Source of the DNA: Chloroflexota bacterium
Lineage (GTDB): Bacteria; Chloroflexota; Chloroflexia; Chloroflexales; Herpetosiphonaceae
Direction of reading: 5' to 3'
Length of the DNA stretch: 64,000 nucleotides
NCBI GenBank assembly: GCA_020161265.1
Contig: JAIUOC010000006.1
Location: forward strand, 62,001 to 126,000
Shown here: positions 9,513 to 18,479 of the stretch, piece by piece
Layout: each line of letters starts with the position of its first letter
How positions within the stretch are numbered: the stretch's first letter is position 1
Notes under the pieces: generated by a model
The model's input: the letters and a program-made list of their open reading frames with translations, nothing else
Databases searched by the model: none
Told to the model about the DNA's origin: nothing
Translations under genes and position numbers: made by a program

Positions 9513-9559
9513 AAAAAAACCGTCGCCTGCGGATTGAGAACAATCCACAAACGACGGTT
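9513..9559 (-). terminator. Rho-independent terminator after tsf
   Basis: AACCGTCG (9518-9525) pairs with CGACGGTT (9552-9559), with an inner stem GGATTG/CAATCC and loop AGAA. On the minus strand the stem is followed by seven T residues (9513-9519). It separates rpsB-tsf from pyrH-frr; readthrough may feed the latter, because I see no clear promoter in the gap. Confidence 0.8.
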
Positions 9560-9599
9560 GAAGAGTGAATAGATTGGGTTGCGCCAATCGTCGCACTGT

Positions 9600-10196
9600 T
9601 TAGTTGCTGCCAACTTCAAAGCGGCTAAAGCGGCGGACAACGATGTTTTCGCCCAATTTAGCAATCGCTTCTTGGACCAAATCTTTGATCTTGACGCTGG
9701 GGTCTTTGACGAATTCTTGTTCGAGCAAGACCACTTCGCCATAGAATTTCTCGATGCGACCTTCAACAATTTTTTCGACAATATTGGCTGGCTTGCCACT
9801 ATCGACATTTTGTTGGCGCAAGATTTCGCGTTCGCGTTCGACTTCGGCAGCTGGCACTTCTTCGCGATTGACATATGATGGGTTGGTTGCAGCAACGTGC
9901 AAGGCCAAATCATAGGCCAATTTCTTGAAATCGTCGGTTTTGGCCACGAAGTCGGTTTCGCAGTTTACTTCCACGATGGCAACAACTTTATTGCCTGGGT
10001 GCACATAAACTTCGATCCGGCCATCGCTGGCATCGCGTGATGATTTCTTGGCGGCGGCGGCCAAGCCTTTTTCGCGCAAAATCTTGATTGCAGCGTCAAC
10101 ATCGCCACTGGTATCCGTCAGCGCCTTCTTGCAGTCGAGGATGCCAGCGCCGGTGCGTTCGCGGAGTTCCTTGACTTGATCCATCGAGATACTCAC
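9600..10196 (-). CDS. tsf: Elongation factor Ts
   Basis: 198 residues. It is the nucleotide-exchange factor for EF-Tu. The N-terminal UBA-like module carries the signature RTGAGILDCKKAL. The core shows VNCETDFVAKTDDF, the conserved contact region, and the C-terminal helical part ends VRRFSRFEVGSN. This is the short form of EF-Ts common outside Proteobacteria. The start codon is GTG with AAGGAG eight bases upstream. It lies downstream of rpsB with a hairpin-U terminator between them. Confidence 0.97.
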   Translation of the reverse strand: MSISMDQVKELRERTGAGILDCKKALTDTSGDVDAAIKILREKGLAAAAKKSSRDASDGRIEVYVHPGNKVVAIVEVNCETDFVAKTDDFKKLAYDLALHVAATNPSYVNREEVPAAEVEREREILRQQNVDSGKPANIVEKIVEGRIEKFYGEVVLLEQEFVKDPSVKIKDLVQEAIAKLGENIVVRRFSRFEVGSN

Positions 10197-10215
10197 AGGG
10201 TATTCTCCTTGTTGT

Positions 10216-10244
10216 AAAAACGGACGAGCATTGTTGCTCGTCCG
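10216..10244 (-). terminator. Intra-operon terminator between rpsB and tsf
   Basis: A perfect 10-bp stem, CGGACGAGCA/TGCTCGTCCG (10221-10230 and 10235-10244), with a 4-nt loop is followed by TTTTT on the minus strand. It probably attenuates transcription so that S2 is made in excess of EF-Ts or tuned separately. Confidence 0.75.
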
Positions 10245-10306
10245 GGGTCTGGGTGTCTATCGATACTAGGACGGCATTCGCGAGCGCAGGCCGGAATGAC
10301 CTCGGC

Positions 10307-11074
10307 CTAGAATGCGTCTTCTTCGTACTTGGTTTGTTCTGCCAAAGCACGTTCTTCGATATGTTGTGATTGACGGCGGTTTTGGCCTTCCAAAGCTGCG
10401 TCGGCAATTTTGCCAGCCATCAGTCGGATAGCGCGAATCGCGTCGTCGTTTGATGGAATTGGGTAATCGATTGGATCGGGATCGCAGTTGGTATCAACCA
10501 TCGCCACGACTGGAATGCCCAGCTTCTTAGCTTCGCTAATTGCCAAGGTTTCTTTGTGTGGGTCGATCACGAACATGGCTGCTGGCAAGCGTTCCATCGT
10601 TTTGATCCCGCCGAATACGCGGTTCAATTTAACGATTTCGTCTTCCAACTTCAATGCTTCAGCCTTGGTAACCAAGTTGAATTCACCACGGTCGCGGCGA
10701 GCTTCCAAATCGTGCAAGAATTGCAAGCGGCGCTTGATGGTTGAGAAGTTGGTCAACAAACCACCCATCCAGCGTTGGGTCACATACAATTGATTTGAGC
10801 GGGTGGCTTCATCGCGCACAGCTTCTTGAGCTTGCTTCTTGGTGCCTACGAAGAGCACCTTGCCGCCGCCAGCAACTGCATCGGCTACAAAGCGATAGGC
10901 GCTTTGCAAGCTGGTGACAGTTTGTTGCAAATCGATAATGTGAATCCCATTGCGATCCGTGAAAATAAACGGACGCATTTTGGGGTTCCAGCGCTTGGTT
11001 TGGTGGCCGAAGTGAACACCTGCTTCAAGCAGGGCCTTCAGCGACACTACACGGTTGGTAGTTGTGTCGGTCAA
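10307..11074 (-). CDS. rpsB: 30S ribosomal protein S2
   Basis: 255 residues. It is a component of the small ribosomal subunit. Signatures are [19 protein letters not shown] at the N-terminus, [28 protein letters not shown] and [20 protein letters not shown]. The family starts about ten residues before LLEAG, and the only start there with a ribosome site is TTG at 11074 (AAGGAG, 7-nt spacing); ATG codons further upstream lack a site and would add a non-conserved extension. A promoter lies about 150 nt upstream. It heads the rpsB-tsf-pyrH-frr cluster. The long leader may host S2 autoregulation, as in other bacteria, but no recognised structure was identified. Confidence 0.96.
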
Positions 11075-11221
11075 GGGATGACTCCTTACAAAATAATGTT
11101 TTCCTCCGCCGCCGCAGTTATTCCAGCACTGAACCAATCACCCAAAGGATCGGCAGGAGCGGTGCCATGCAGACGACGTGCGTCACTAGCGACCAGCCCA
11201 ATGGCTGGCACACCGTCGATT

Positions 11222-11250
11222 AGTATAGCATGACTAGTAGTAAAAGGCAA
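11222..11250 (-). promoter_or_regulatory. Sigma70-type promoter of rpsB cluster
   Basis: On the minus strand TTGCCT (11245-11250) and TATACT (11222-11227) are separated by exactly 17 bp. Transcription would start near 11215, giving a leader of about 140 nt before rpsB. Confidence 0.65.
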
Positions 11251-11303
11251 AAGCATGAGCATAGAGCATAGAACATAGAGCATAAAGAATGATAGTTATT
11301 GAT

Positions 11304-11363
11304 CCACGAAGCGCACGAAGGACACGAAGTAATTAATCTTCGTGCGCTTCGTGGCCTTCGTGG
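11304..11363. repeat. Palindromic CACGAAG repeat array
   Basis: Left arm 11304-11329 holds three CACGAAG units at 9-bp spacing. Right arm 11338-11363 holds three units in inverse orientation, separated by TAATTAAT. The whole can fold into a long imperfect hairpin. Related units recur at 18530, 18740 and 38215. The remaining sequence between here and the rpsB promoter has short AGCATAGA-type tandem copies (11252-11285) and no gene. Confidence 0.75.
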
Positions 11364-11375
11364 TTAAAACTAGCA

Positions 11376-12692
11376 CTACAACAAACGAATTTTTTCGCGG
11401 TGGGTTTTGACTTCGCGGGTGGCATTGCGGGTATCCACAACCACGCGGCTTTGCTCAACGATCTTGGCATAATCAAAGTCGCTGTGATCGGTCACAATCA
11501 CGGTGCAATGGGCTTGCTGTAGTAGTTCATCGGTCAGCGGCACGGTTTGGTATTCATGATTATGGTGATCATAGAATACGGTTACATGCGGATCGCAACA
11601 GTACACATTGGCCCCATCAGCTGCCAATAAATCCATTACTTTGAAAATTGGCGATTCACGATAGTCGTCGATGTCTTTTTTGTAGGCCACACCGAGCAGT
11701 ACAACCGTCGAGCCTTTGATGCTGCGTTCTTGATCATTCAGGGCATGGCTGATCCGATCGCGCACAAAGCGTGGCATGGTCAAGTTGATCTCGCCTGCTA
11801 GCTCGATAAAACGCGCCGAAATATCATAATGCCGCGCCTTCCAAGCCAAATAGAAGGGATCAAGCGGGATACAGTGGCCGCCTAAACCTGGGCCAGGCGT
11901 AAAGCGCATAAATCCAAATGGCTTGGTCGCGGCGGCATCGATAATTTCCCAAACATTCAAGCCCATGCGATCGCAAATCAGGGTCAATTCATTGACCAAG
12001 GCAATATTGACGTTGCGAAAAATATTCTCGAACAGTTTGGTCATTTCGGCGGCGGCTGGCGATGAAACTTCGGTTACCGCAGTCACGATATGGCCGTAGA
12101 ACAACGAGGTTAGCTCGTTGCACTGCGGCGTAACCCCGCCAACTACCTTGGGAATGTTGTGCACCTTGAAATTAACCGAACCTGGATCGATCCGTTCGGG
12201 CGAGAAGGCTAAGAAATAATCTTCGCCTACGCTGAGATTGCATGCATCAAAGGCTGGTTTGAGCACTTCAACCGTGGTACCGGGGTAGGTGGTGCTTTCA
12301 AGAATAATCAATTGGCCTGGGCGAAGTCGTGCGGCAATCTCGTTGGTCGCCGATTCGATATAGCTCATATCGGGGTCGCGAGCTTCGTTGAGTGGGGTCG
12401 GCATACAAATAATAATAATGTCGCAATCGCGCAATCGCTCAAATTGGGCGGTTGCTTCGATCAACTTATTATTGCGGAGTGCGGCCAAATCGCTGCTTGG
12501 CACATCGCCAATATAGCTTACGCCCTCGTTGATGCTGGCAATTCGTTCAGCACTAATATCGAAACCCAGTACATTGAATCCAACGTTGCCTGCCCGAGCC
12601 AACATTGGCAAGCCAACATAGCCCATGCCAATAACCCCAACTTGAGCACGTCGTGTTTCGATCGCGCTGCGTAAATCTGCAAAGGTACTCAC
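11376..12692 (-). CDS. Nucleotide sugar dehydrogenase (UDP-GlcNAc/ManNAc type)
   Basis: 438 residues. It is an NAD-dependent four-electron oxidation enzyme turning the C6 alcohol of a UDP-sugar into a uronic acid for surface polysaccharide. The Rossmann motif is GVIGMGYVGLPM (residues 19-30). The substrate/catalytic region is FTPGPGLGGHCIPLDPF with nucleophile Cys274, and the PLDPFYLAWK variant points to the WbpA/UDP-N-acetylglucosamine 6-dehydrogenase branch rather than plain UDP-glucose dehydrogenase. The C-terminal UDP-binding domain has LLGVAYKKDIDDYRESP. Start is GTG with AAAGGA six bases upstream. It is the last gene of a three-gene glycan run on this strand (GT-C protein, GT4, dehydrogenase). 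Exact substrate is inferred. Confidence 0.9.
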   Translation of the reverse strand: MSTFADLRSAIETRRAQVGVIGMGYVGLPMLARAGNVGFNVLGFDISAERIASINEGVSYIGDVPSSDLAALRNNKLIEATAQFERLRDCDIIIICMPTPLNEARDPDMSYIESATNEIAARLRPGQLIILESTTYPGTTVEVLKPAFDACNLSVGEDYFLAFSPERIDPGSVNFKVHNIPKVVGGVTPQCNELTSLFYGHIVTAVTEVSSPAAAEMTKLFENIFRNVNIALVNELTLICDRMGLNVWEIIDAAATKPFGFMRFTPGPGLGGHCIPLDPFYLAWKARHYDISARFIELAGEINLTMPRFVRDRISHALNDQERSIKGSTVVLLGVAYKKDIDDYRESPIFKVMDLLAADGANVYCCDPHVTVFYDHHNHEYQTVPLTDELLQQAHCTVIVTDHSDFDYAKIVEQSRVVVDTRNATREVKTHREKIRLL

Positions 12693-12745
12693 ACTAAATC
12701 CTTTATTGTTTCATAGATTGGCATCTATGCGAAACTGAAAACCAT

Positions 12746-12765
12746 GTGCCAAACAAGCTTGGCAC
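12746..12765 (-). terminator. Weak hairpin after GT4 gene
   Basis: GTGCCAA/TTGGCAC, a 7-bp stem with 6-nt loop, lies just beyond the GT4 stop. On the minus strand it is followed by ATGGTTTTC only, so termination would be inefficient. It may simply tune expression of the downstream dehydrogenase. Confidence 0.3.
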
Positions 12766-12779
12766 GAGAATGATTGTTG

Positions 12780-14012
12780 TTAACATGTCGGCTGAATCGC
12801 CGCAGTATACAGCTGTTCAAGCCGTGCGGCATAACGATTCCAAGTTAATTCGTTTTCGACCCGTGAACGTGCTGCTTTGCCCAGCAGCCTAGCCCGTTCT
12901 GGTTGATTGAGTAGATCGTTGATAGCGGCACTCAGCGCTTGTGGCTGGGCGGGTGCTACCAACAAGCCATGTTCGCCCGAAGTAATTACTCCAGGTACTC
13001 CGGCAATCTTGCTGGCGATAATTGGCCGACCCGCGCCCATAGCTTCAAGCAGAGTGTTGGGCAAGCCATCAACGTTGCCACTGCGATCGCGCACCGAAGG
13101 CAGGATGAAGATTGTAGCGGCATTCAAAGCACTATTAATGACATCGTGGCCAATTGCCCCGGGAAATAGCACGGCCTCGCCAATTCCCAAATCGGCGGCT
13201 TGGGCTATAAGTTGCTCTAAGCCTGGGCCATAGCCACCGATCATCAATTTGGCGGTTGGGTGCTGGGTTAGCACCTGAGCGAAGGCTTGCACCAAATAGC
13301 GAAAGCCTTTTTTCTCGACCATACGCCCAACCGTAAATAGCAACGGCGTAGTATCATCGAGGCCATGTTGCTGGCGAAACGCTGCGCCAGCGGCGGGGTC
13401 GGGCCGAAAATCAACAGCATCGACACAATAGGGCAGTACATGCAATTTAGCAGGTTCTGCGCCCAAAGCTGCCGCCCGCGTCGTTAGATCGCTCGATGGC
13501 GCGGTGATAGCCGAGGCATAGCGCATAATCGCTGTATTGATCCAGCCAGTCGGGGCAGTGCGCTCAGCCACCGAGACATCCGAGCCGTGCGTGCTGATAA
13601 TCAGTGGTAATTTACGTTGCCGCGCTAGCAACCAAGCCGGAAAGCCATTCGGAATCGACCAGTGGCCATGAATTAAATCGAAGGGTTGTTGGGCGGTAAG
13701 CTGAGCCATAGTGCGCCACGCCGAAGCAACTGCTAAGGGTGCAACCAAAAGAGCGGCGTTGCGCATTTGCACATCATTATGCAACGCGCCAGCATAACCC
13801 CAAACATTTAAGCTCGGATGCGGCGCATAGCGATAGCGATGGATGTGGATGCCTCGTACCTGATCGCCTCGTTTGAGTTCGGGGTGATCGGGCAAAAGCA
13901 TATGCACCTCGTGGCCACGCTCAACCACGGCGGCGGCAATTTCTTCGATAAAGGGCGCGGTCATCTCACCTGGATATTTGGGAAACGACGACGCAATCAT
14001 GAGTATGCGCAT
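12780..14012 (-). CDS. Glycosyltransferase family 4
   Basis: 410 residues. It is a retaining GT-B enzyme transferring a sugar from a nucleotide donor. The N-terminal domain starts MRILMIASSFPKYPGE, with HGHWSIPNGFPAWLLAR near residue 115. The C-terminal donor domain shows LLFTVGRMVEKKGFRYLVQA, MIGGYGPG, and the E-x7-E signature region FILPSVRDRSGNVDGLPNTL followed by LEAMGAGRPIIASKIAGVPG. Length is typical. It is cytoplasmic or membrane-peripheral. It lies between the large GT-C-like membrane protein and the nucleotide-sugar dehydrogenase, so a shared polysaccharide or glycolipid product is likely. Ribosome site before ATG 14012 is weak. Confidence 0.92.
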   Translation of the reverse strand: MRILMIASSFPKYPGEMTAPFIEEIAAAVVERGHEVHMLLPDHPELKRGDQVRGIHIHRYRYAPHPSLNVWGYAGALHNDVQMRNAALLVAPLAVASAWRTMAQLTAQQPFDLIHGHWSIPNGFPAWLLARQRKLPLIISTHGSDVSVAERTAPTGWINTAIMRYASAITAPSSDLTTRAAALGAEPAKLHVLPYCVDAVDFRPDPAAGAAFRQQHGLDDTTPLLFTVGRMVEKKGFRYLVQAFAQVLTQHPTAKLMIGGYGPGLEQLIAQAADLGIGEAVLFPGAIGHDVINSALNAATIFILPSVRDRSGNVDGLPNTLLEAMGAGRPIIASKIAGVPGVITSGEHGLLVAPAQPQALSAAINDLLNQPERARLLGKAARSRVENELTWNRYAARLEQLYTAAIQPTC

Positions 14013-14125
14013 AACTTGCTATTCGCTCATAGGCTATCGATCAATGCAATAGCCTTGTATGATGATCAATCAGTTTGGAGTCGTTGGTACATTGCAGCTA
14101 CAGTTTTGGCTCCAGCAAACTGTAT

Positions 14126-16975
14126 TTATTGAATTTCGTAGATATAGACTGTGCGATTTTTCGGCCCCGCAAAGCTGGCTCGTAGCACAAACCCAGGTAG
14201 CTCCTCGCCTTTGAGCAAGCGGCCTAAGCCAATTTGGGCTTGATCTTTGTTGTTTTGCACAGCATTAACCAGAATAAACGAGGCCTTGTAATAGTCAGCA
14301 ACCTGTTTGATCACTGCTAAATCGGCCACATTTGGATTCATCACAGCAGCCCGTTCAGCATGAAAATTGAGTTGCCATGGCACGCGAGTCATCACCACTG
14401 CCTCTGGTGGGGTATTTTGGCGCAACCATTCGAAGGCCTGCAAATCGGGTTGCCATTCGGCATACTCGCTGCCTGCGACGGTGGCACTTTTGTTGGCGGC
14501 CTCGACCCAACCTGGGGTGAGCGCCAACACCAGCAGTTGAGCTGCTACCAACAAGGCCAACGGACGACCACGCTGGTTCCAGCAACGAGCAATTGCATCG
14601 TGAATTGCCACCAACGCGCCAGCTGCCAGCAAGGCCAAAAATGGCACTAATGGCACAAAATAGCGTTCTTCGTCGGCATGCCAATACAGCGCCAAGAACA
14701 GCACATATGGTGTGAAACTCGCTCCAACCAAAGCGATCAAGCTGGCTTGTTGGTGGCGAGCAGCAATCAACCCAATTAAGCTCAGCCACGCACCCAACAT
14801 CAACCACACATAGGGCTGACCATTAACTCCCTGATCATTATTGCCCATCAAATTGCCGCGACCGCTAAACATACCCAAGGCAGGGCTAGCTGGCAACAAA
14901 TAGTTGCGGGTCGCCTCAAATTGATTGCCAATTTTATCAAAGGTCTTTTGATAGCCCCAACGCAGAATCCAGCTTGGCTCGGGTAAGCCGTTGCTGCCGG
15001 GCAAGCCTTGCTCGTTGGTGTAGATATTGTAGATCGAATCGAAATTTGTGTAACCGATGATCCAGGCATCATAACTTTCGGTCGAAAAGGCGGGCTTGCC
15101 AAATTCATGCAGGTTGCGGGCAATATAGGGTGAGAACACTAAAACTGCTGGTAGTACCCACCACAAAGCGGCAGTTCGATAGGCCTTCCAGCGATCTTCG
15201 ACCTGCCATAAACGCCAAATTAGCCACAAACCCATGCCAATTGCCACAATCACGGCGCTGGTTTTTTGCCAACACATCAGCCCGATGATTAAACCTGAGC
15301 CAAGTAAGCGCTCTTTGCTATGGGTTGCCAAACTACGCCAGAGCAGCCAAATCGCCGCTGTGTAGAACAGCACAAACGCCAAATCCGAGGTGCTATAGAT
15401 CATCAAGCGGAACATATGCCGATTGATCAGCACCAACAGCACCGCAATCAAGCCAACCCGTTGATCCCACAACTGGCGGGCAATTCGATAGACCAAGATC
15501 GACAACAAACTAAAAAAGATCAGATTGGGGATTTTGGCGGCCCACGGTTCAGGCCCAAACAAGGCAAAGAATGGCGCGATCCAGACTGGTTGCAACATTG
15601 GCCAGGTTTCTTGCACCCGCGTCACGTCGCCATTGGGATACAGTTTGAAAAATTGGGTTACATAATCAACGACCCAGCCGCGTCCCGCCACCAAGTTGCG
15701 GGCAACTACGCCATTATCGGAGTAATCGGCGTTGCCAAGGTAGTTAATTTGGCGAATTACGCCCCAGCTATAAATTAACCAAACTCCAACCACTAAGCCT
15801 AGCAAGGCCCAGCCCAAGCCTTGGCGGGTGCGCAAACGCCGATTGAGCCGATCGAGCAGCCGATTGAGATCGCCCCAGTAGAAGCCTGCAATAAACAAGC
15901 TAGCTACTGCCAACGAAACCACAATAATTGCCCCAGGATCGAGCTTTTTGGCTTTGGGGAGCCATTCGTTGGCGGCTTGGCTAAGGCTGGGCCAACTGAT
16001 AGCCAGCAGGCCAATCAGTGCGGCCATTGCTAAACCATAATCAAGATTTTGACCTTGTAACAAGCGTTGACGGAAATGTAACCAAGTATCAATAATCTGG
16101 CGTTGCCAATTCCAAACCACCACAAACCCAAGCCCCAACAGCACCAACTCAAACGATGGTAACAGCCAGTGACGGGCAAAATAGCCTAGCGTCAGCCAAA
16201 AAACGACCAAGAGCAACCCAAGCAAAAACAATGGCAAACGCTCACGCGGGTAGAGCCAACCAGCCAAGAGGATCAAGCCCAAGGCCACTGCTACGCGCCA
16301 AATTAGGCTCCAGGCAGGCAGATTAAATCCTACAGTATTGGTCGTGGCGCTAACGCCATACAAACGCAAACCATGAGGTCGGCGGTCGTTGGGATACAGT
16401 GTTGTGCCAGTGAAGGTGGCGGTATTATCCAAGGGGGCAAGTTGCTGTGGGTCGTGGCTCAGGCGTAATTCAAGCTCAAGATTGCTTTGATTGAGCGCTG
16501 GCGTACTTATTTGATAGATGGTGCGTTGGCTGCTGGCCTCAAATACGGCAATAAGCTGTTGATTGACCAACACATGCACAAATGGTTGAGGTAAATCGCT
16601 GCGTAGCACATCATCGGGCCAGCCAACTAAATCAAGCTCAAGTGTATAGCTGCTATGTGCGCCGAGTGCCGGAATCTGAATTTGGGTGCTGCCGCGTGTC
16701 CAGCGAAAACGCCCGCCGATTGCGTCGAGTTCATCGGGGAAGACCGTGCCAAGATCGGTGGCGGCTTGGCCAAGTGCCTCGCTTGAAACCAAAAAAGGCT
16801 GATCGCCCAAGCCGTCGCTGGCAATCCGCACATGGGTCGGCAACTGATAAAGCGCGGTTAACAAGCATAGCGCCATCAGCAACACACTTGCGATTGTAAT
16901 GATCCATTGACGCAGCGACCATGCAGCGCGGCGTTGCCACCAGTTTTGTACCAAACCAGCCTCAAATCGTTTCAT
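14126..16975 (-). CDS. GT-C-like polytopic membrane glycosyltransferase with N-terminal beta domain
   Basis: 949 residues from ATG 16975 (MKRFEAGL); an ATG ten codons upstream lies inside the candidate TATAAT box. One TM segment (residues ~25-45) is followed by an extracytoplasmic domain of ~180 residues carrying FRWTRGSTQIQIP and LRLYGVSA. About fifteen further hydrophobic segments follow. The GT39/ArnT-like signature region is GNADYSDNGVVARNLVAGRG, a lumenal acidic loop after the first TM of the catalytic core. A final soluble tail with AFEWLRQNTPPEAVV is typical of these enzymes. Polyprenyl-phosphate sugar donor and transfer outside the membrane are expected from the family. Its N-terminal domain resembles that of the membrane protein at 21214-23142. 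It is first in the GT-C, GT4, dehydrogenase run. Confidence 0.82.
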   Translation of the reverse strand: MKRFEAGLVQNWWQRRAAWSLRQWIITIASVLLMALCLLTALYQLPTHVRIASDGLGDQPFLVSSEALGQAATDLGTVFPDELDAIGGRFRWTRGSTQIQIPALGAHSSYTLELDLVGWPDDVLRSDLPQPFVHVLVNQQLIAVFEASSQRTIYQISTPALNQSNLELELRLSHDPQQLAPLDNTATFTGTTLYPNDRRPHGLRLYGVSATTNTVGFNLPAWSLIWRVAVALGLILLAGWLYPRERLPLFLLGLLLVVFWLTLGYFARHWLLPSFELVLLGLGFVVVWNWQRQIIDTWLHFRQRLLQGQNLDYGLAMAALIGLLAISWPSLSQAANEWLPKAKKLDPGAIIVVSLAVASLFIAGFYWGDLNRLLDRLNRRLRTRQGLGWALLGLVVGVWLIYSWGVIRQINYLGNADYSDNGVVARNLVAGRGWVVDYVTQFFKLYPNGDVTRVQETWPMLQPVWIAPFFALFGPEPWAAKIPNLIFFSLLSILVYRIARQLWDQRVGLIAVLLVLINRHMFRLMIYSTSDLAFVLFYTAAIWLLWRSLATHSKERLLGSGLIIGLMCWQKTSAVIVAIGMGLWLIWRLWQVEDRWKAYRTAALWWVLPAVLVFSPYIARNLHEFGKPAFSTESYDAWIIGYTNFDSIYNIYTNEQGLPGSNGLPEPSWILRWGYQKTFDKIGNQFEATRNYLLPASPALGMFSGRGNLMGNNDQGVNGQPYVWLMLGAWLSLIGLIAARHQQASLIALVGASFTPYVLFLALYWHADEERYFVPLVPFLALLAAGALVAIHDAIARCWNQRGRPLALLVAAQLLVLALTPGWVEAANKSATVAGSEYAEWQPDLQAFEWLRQNTPPEAVVMTRVPWQLNFHAERAAVMNPNVADLAVIKQVADYYKASFILVNAVQNNKDQAQIGLGRLLKGEELPGFVLRASFAGPKNRTVYIYEIQ

Positions 16976-16990
16976 CGACAACAACGTGCC

Positions 16991-16996
16991 ATTATA
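16991..16996 (-). promoter_or_regulatory. Candidate -10 box close to the GT-C start
   Basis: A consensus TATAAT lies only 15 bases before the preferred ATG (16975), implying a very short leader. No good -35 hexamer is seen at 16-18 bp. Confidence 0.35.
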
Positions 16997-17085
16997 CCAG
17001 AGCATCGGATTGGCGCTTTTCAGCAGTTTATCATTGCAATCGGCCTTGGAGTTCTGCCATGATCAAGCGTATTTGGAGCAAAATC

Positions 17086-17691
17086 ATGATCAAAGCAATT
17101 GTATTTGATATTGGCGGAGTATTGGAAATTACGCCGCGTACCGATTGGGTTGAACGTTGGGAGCAACAACTGGGTTTGGCTGCGGGCAGCATCAATCAAC
17201 AGCTACACGATCTTTGGCTTGGTGGCAGCATTGGCACAATCAGCGAACAAGCAGTTGAGGCTGGCATTGCCGAACGCTTAGGCCTAGATTCTAACCAATT
17301 AGCCGCTTTTTTGGCCGATTTATGGGCTGAATATTTAGGCACACTCAATGCCGAATTGGCCGATTTTTTTGCCAGCCTACGCCCACGCTATATCACCGCC
17401 ATCTTGAGCAATAGTTTTGTGGGCGCACGCCAGCGCGAACAAGCCGCCTATGGCTTTGAAGACATCTGCGATTTAATCATCTACTCGCACGAAGAAGGCC
17501 TGAAAAAGCCTGATCCGGCGTTTTATCGTTTGGCCTGCGAACGACTCAAGGTTCAGCCCCACGAAATGATTTTCCTTGATGATATTGAAGTGGTAGTTGA
17601 AGCTGCGCGAAACGTTGGCATCAAGGCCATTCACTATCGCTCAAATCAGCAGGCGATTGCCGCCATTCAGGCCTTGCTTACCGAAGCTTGA
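17086..17691 (+). CDS. HAD-superfamily hydrolase (subfamily IA-like)
   Basis: 201 residues from ATG 17086 (MIKAIVFDIGGVLEI). An in-frame ATG at 17059 also has GGAG upstream and would add nine residues, so the start is ambiguous. Motif I is VFDIGGVL with the nucleophile Asp; the usual second Asp is Gly, as in many IA members. Motif II is AILSNSF, motif III the Lys in LKKPDPAFY, motif IV IFLDDIEVVVEAA. The helical cap lies at residues ~20-85. Probable phosphatase of a small metabolite. Its 3' end overlaps the convergent SpoU-family gene by 25 bp. Confidence 0.88.
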   Translation: MIKAIVFDIGGVLEITPRTDWVERWEQQLGLAAGSINQQLHDLWLGGSIGTISEQAVEAGIAERLGLDSNQLAAFLADLWAEYLGTLNAELADFFASLRPRYITAILSNSFVGARQREQAAYGFEDICDLIIYSHEEGLKKPDPAFYRLACERLKVQPHEMIFLDDIEVVVEAARNVGIKAIHYRSNQQAIAAIQALLTEA

Positions 17692-18467
17692 GCCAGAATT
17701 TCATACAACAGCACGCCTGTGGCCACCGCCAAATTCAGCGAATCGGCTTGGCCACGCATGGGAATGCTGACCAAGGCTTGGCATTGGGCTTGTTGCTCGG
17801 CATCCAAGCCTTCGCGCTCACTGCCCATCAGCAAAATCAACGGTTGGGGATAATCATAGTTGCGATAGTGGCTGCTGGCTGAATCCGCCGCCCCAACCAA
17901 ATTAAAGCCACTTGGGCCAAGCCATTGGCTAAATTCGGCCCAGGTTGCCTTCACCAAGCGTTGGCTGAATAAGGTTCCCATGCTGGCTCGCCCCGTTGCT
18001 GGATCATAGGGATCGGTGCAATCGCCCAATAAAATCACGCCTGCTGCGCCAACTGCATCGCCAGTGCGCAAAATTGTGCCCAAATTCCCAGGGTCACTAA
18101 TCGCATTGAGCGCGATCCAACACAAGCCTTGGTCGGGCCTAACCTCGGCTAAACTGGCCCATTGTTGGCGTACTACCGCTGCCAAACCTTGTGGGCCATC
18201 TTTGCTCGAAAGGCTGGCAAACACCTCGCCGCTGACTTCGAGAATAGTTGTGGCTTGTTGGCGCTGCTGCTCAACTAAATCTTGGGCAAATTGGCTACGC
18301 AACAGCTCGGGCGCAACGATCAATTGCTCAATCGGGGCTTGGGCTTGTACTGCCTCGGTCACATTGCGAATACCTTCAATAAAAAAAAGGCCGGTGGTTT
18401 CACGTTCACGGCGTTGGCGCAAAGCCCGAATTTGCTTAATTGCTGGATTATGTTTGCTGGTTAACAT
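17667..18467 (-). CDS. TrmH/SpoU-family RNA 2'-O-methyltransferase
   Basis: 266 residues from ATG 18467. It transfers methyl from SAM to a ribose 2'-OH of rRNA or tRNA. The N-terminal substrate-binding domain has LTSKHNPAIKQIRALRQR and FFIEGIRNV. The SPOUT knot domain has motif 1 ALNAISDPGNLGTILRTGDA, motif 2 PLILLMGSEREGL and motif 3 VSIPMRGQADSLNLAVATGV, all three intact. The arrangement is that of the 23S rRNA RlmB-like/TsnR-like group; the exact target nucleotide cannot be told. It converges on and overlaps the HAD gene. Confidence 0.92.
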   Translation of the reverse strand: MLTSKHNPAIKQIRALRQRRERETTGLFFIEGIRNVTEAVQAQAPIEQLIVAPELLRSQFAQDLVEQQRQQATTILEVSGEVFASLSSKDGPQGLAAVVRQQWASLAEVRPDQGLCWIALNAISDPGNLGTILRTGDAVGAAGVILLGDCTDPYDPATGRASMGTLFSQRLVKATWAEFSQWLGPSGFNLVGAADSASSHYRNYDYPQPLILLMGSEREGLDAEQQAQCQALVSIPMRGQADSLNLAVATGVLLYEILAQASVSKA

Positions 18468-18479
18468 TGCCAAACTTTC

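Noticed and set aside
11304-11363. CRISPR-like repeats
   Set aside because: Units are 7-9 bp, in both orientations and without unique spacers of uniform length; no cas genes in the window.
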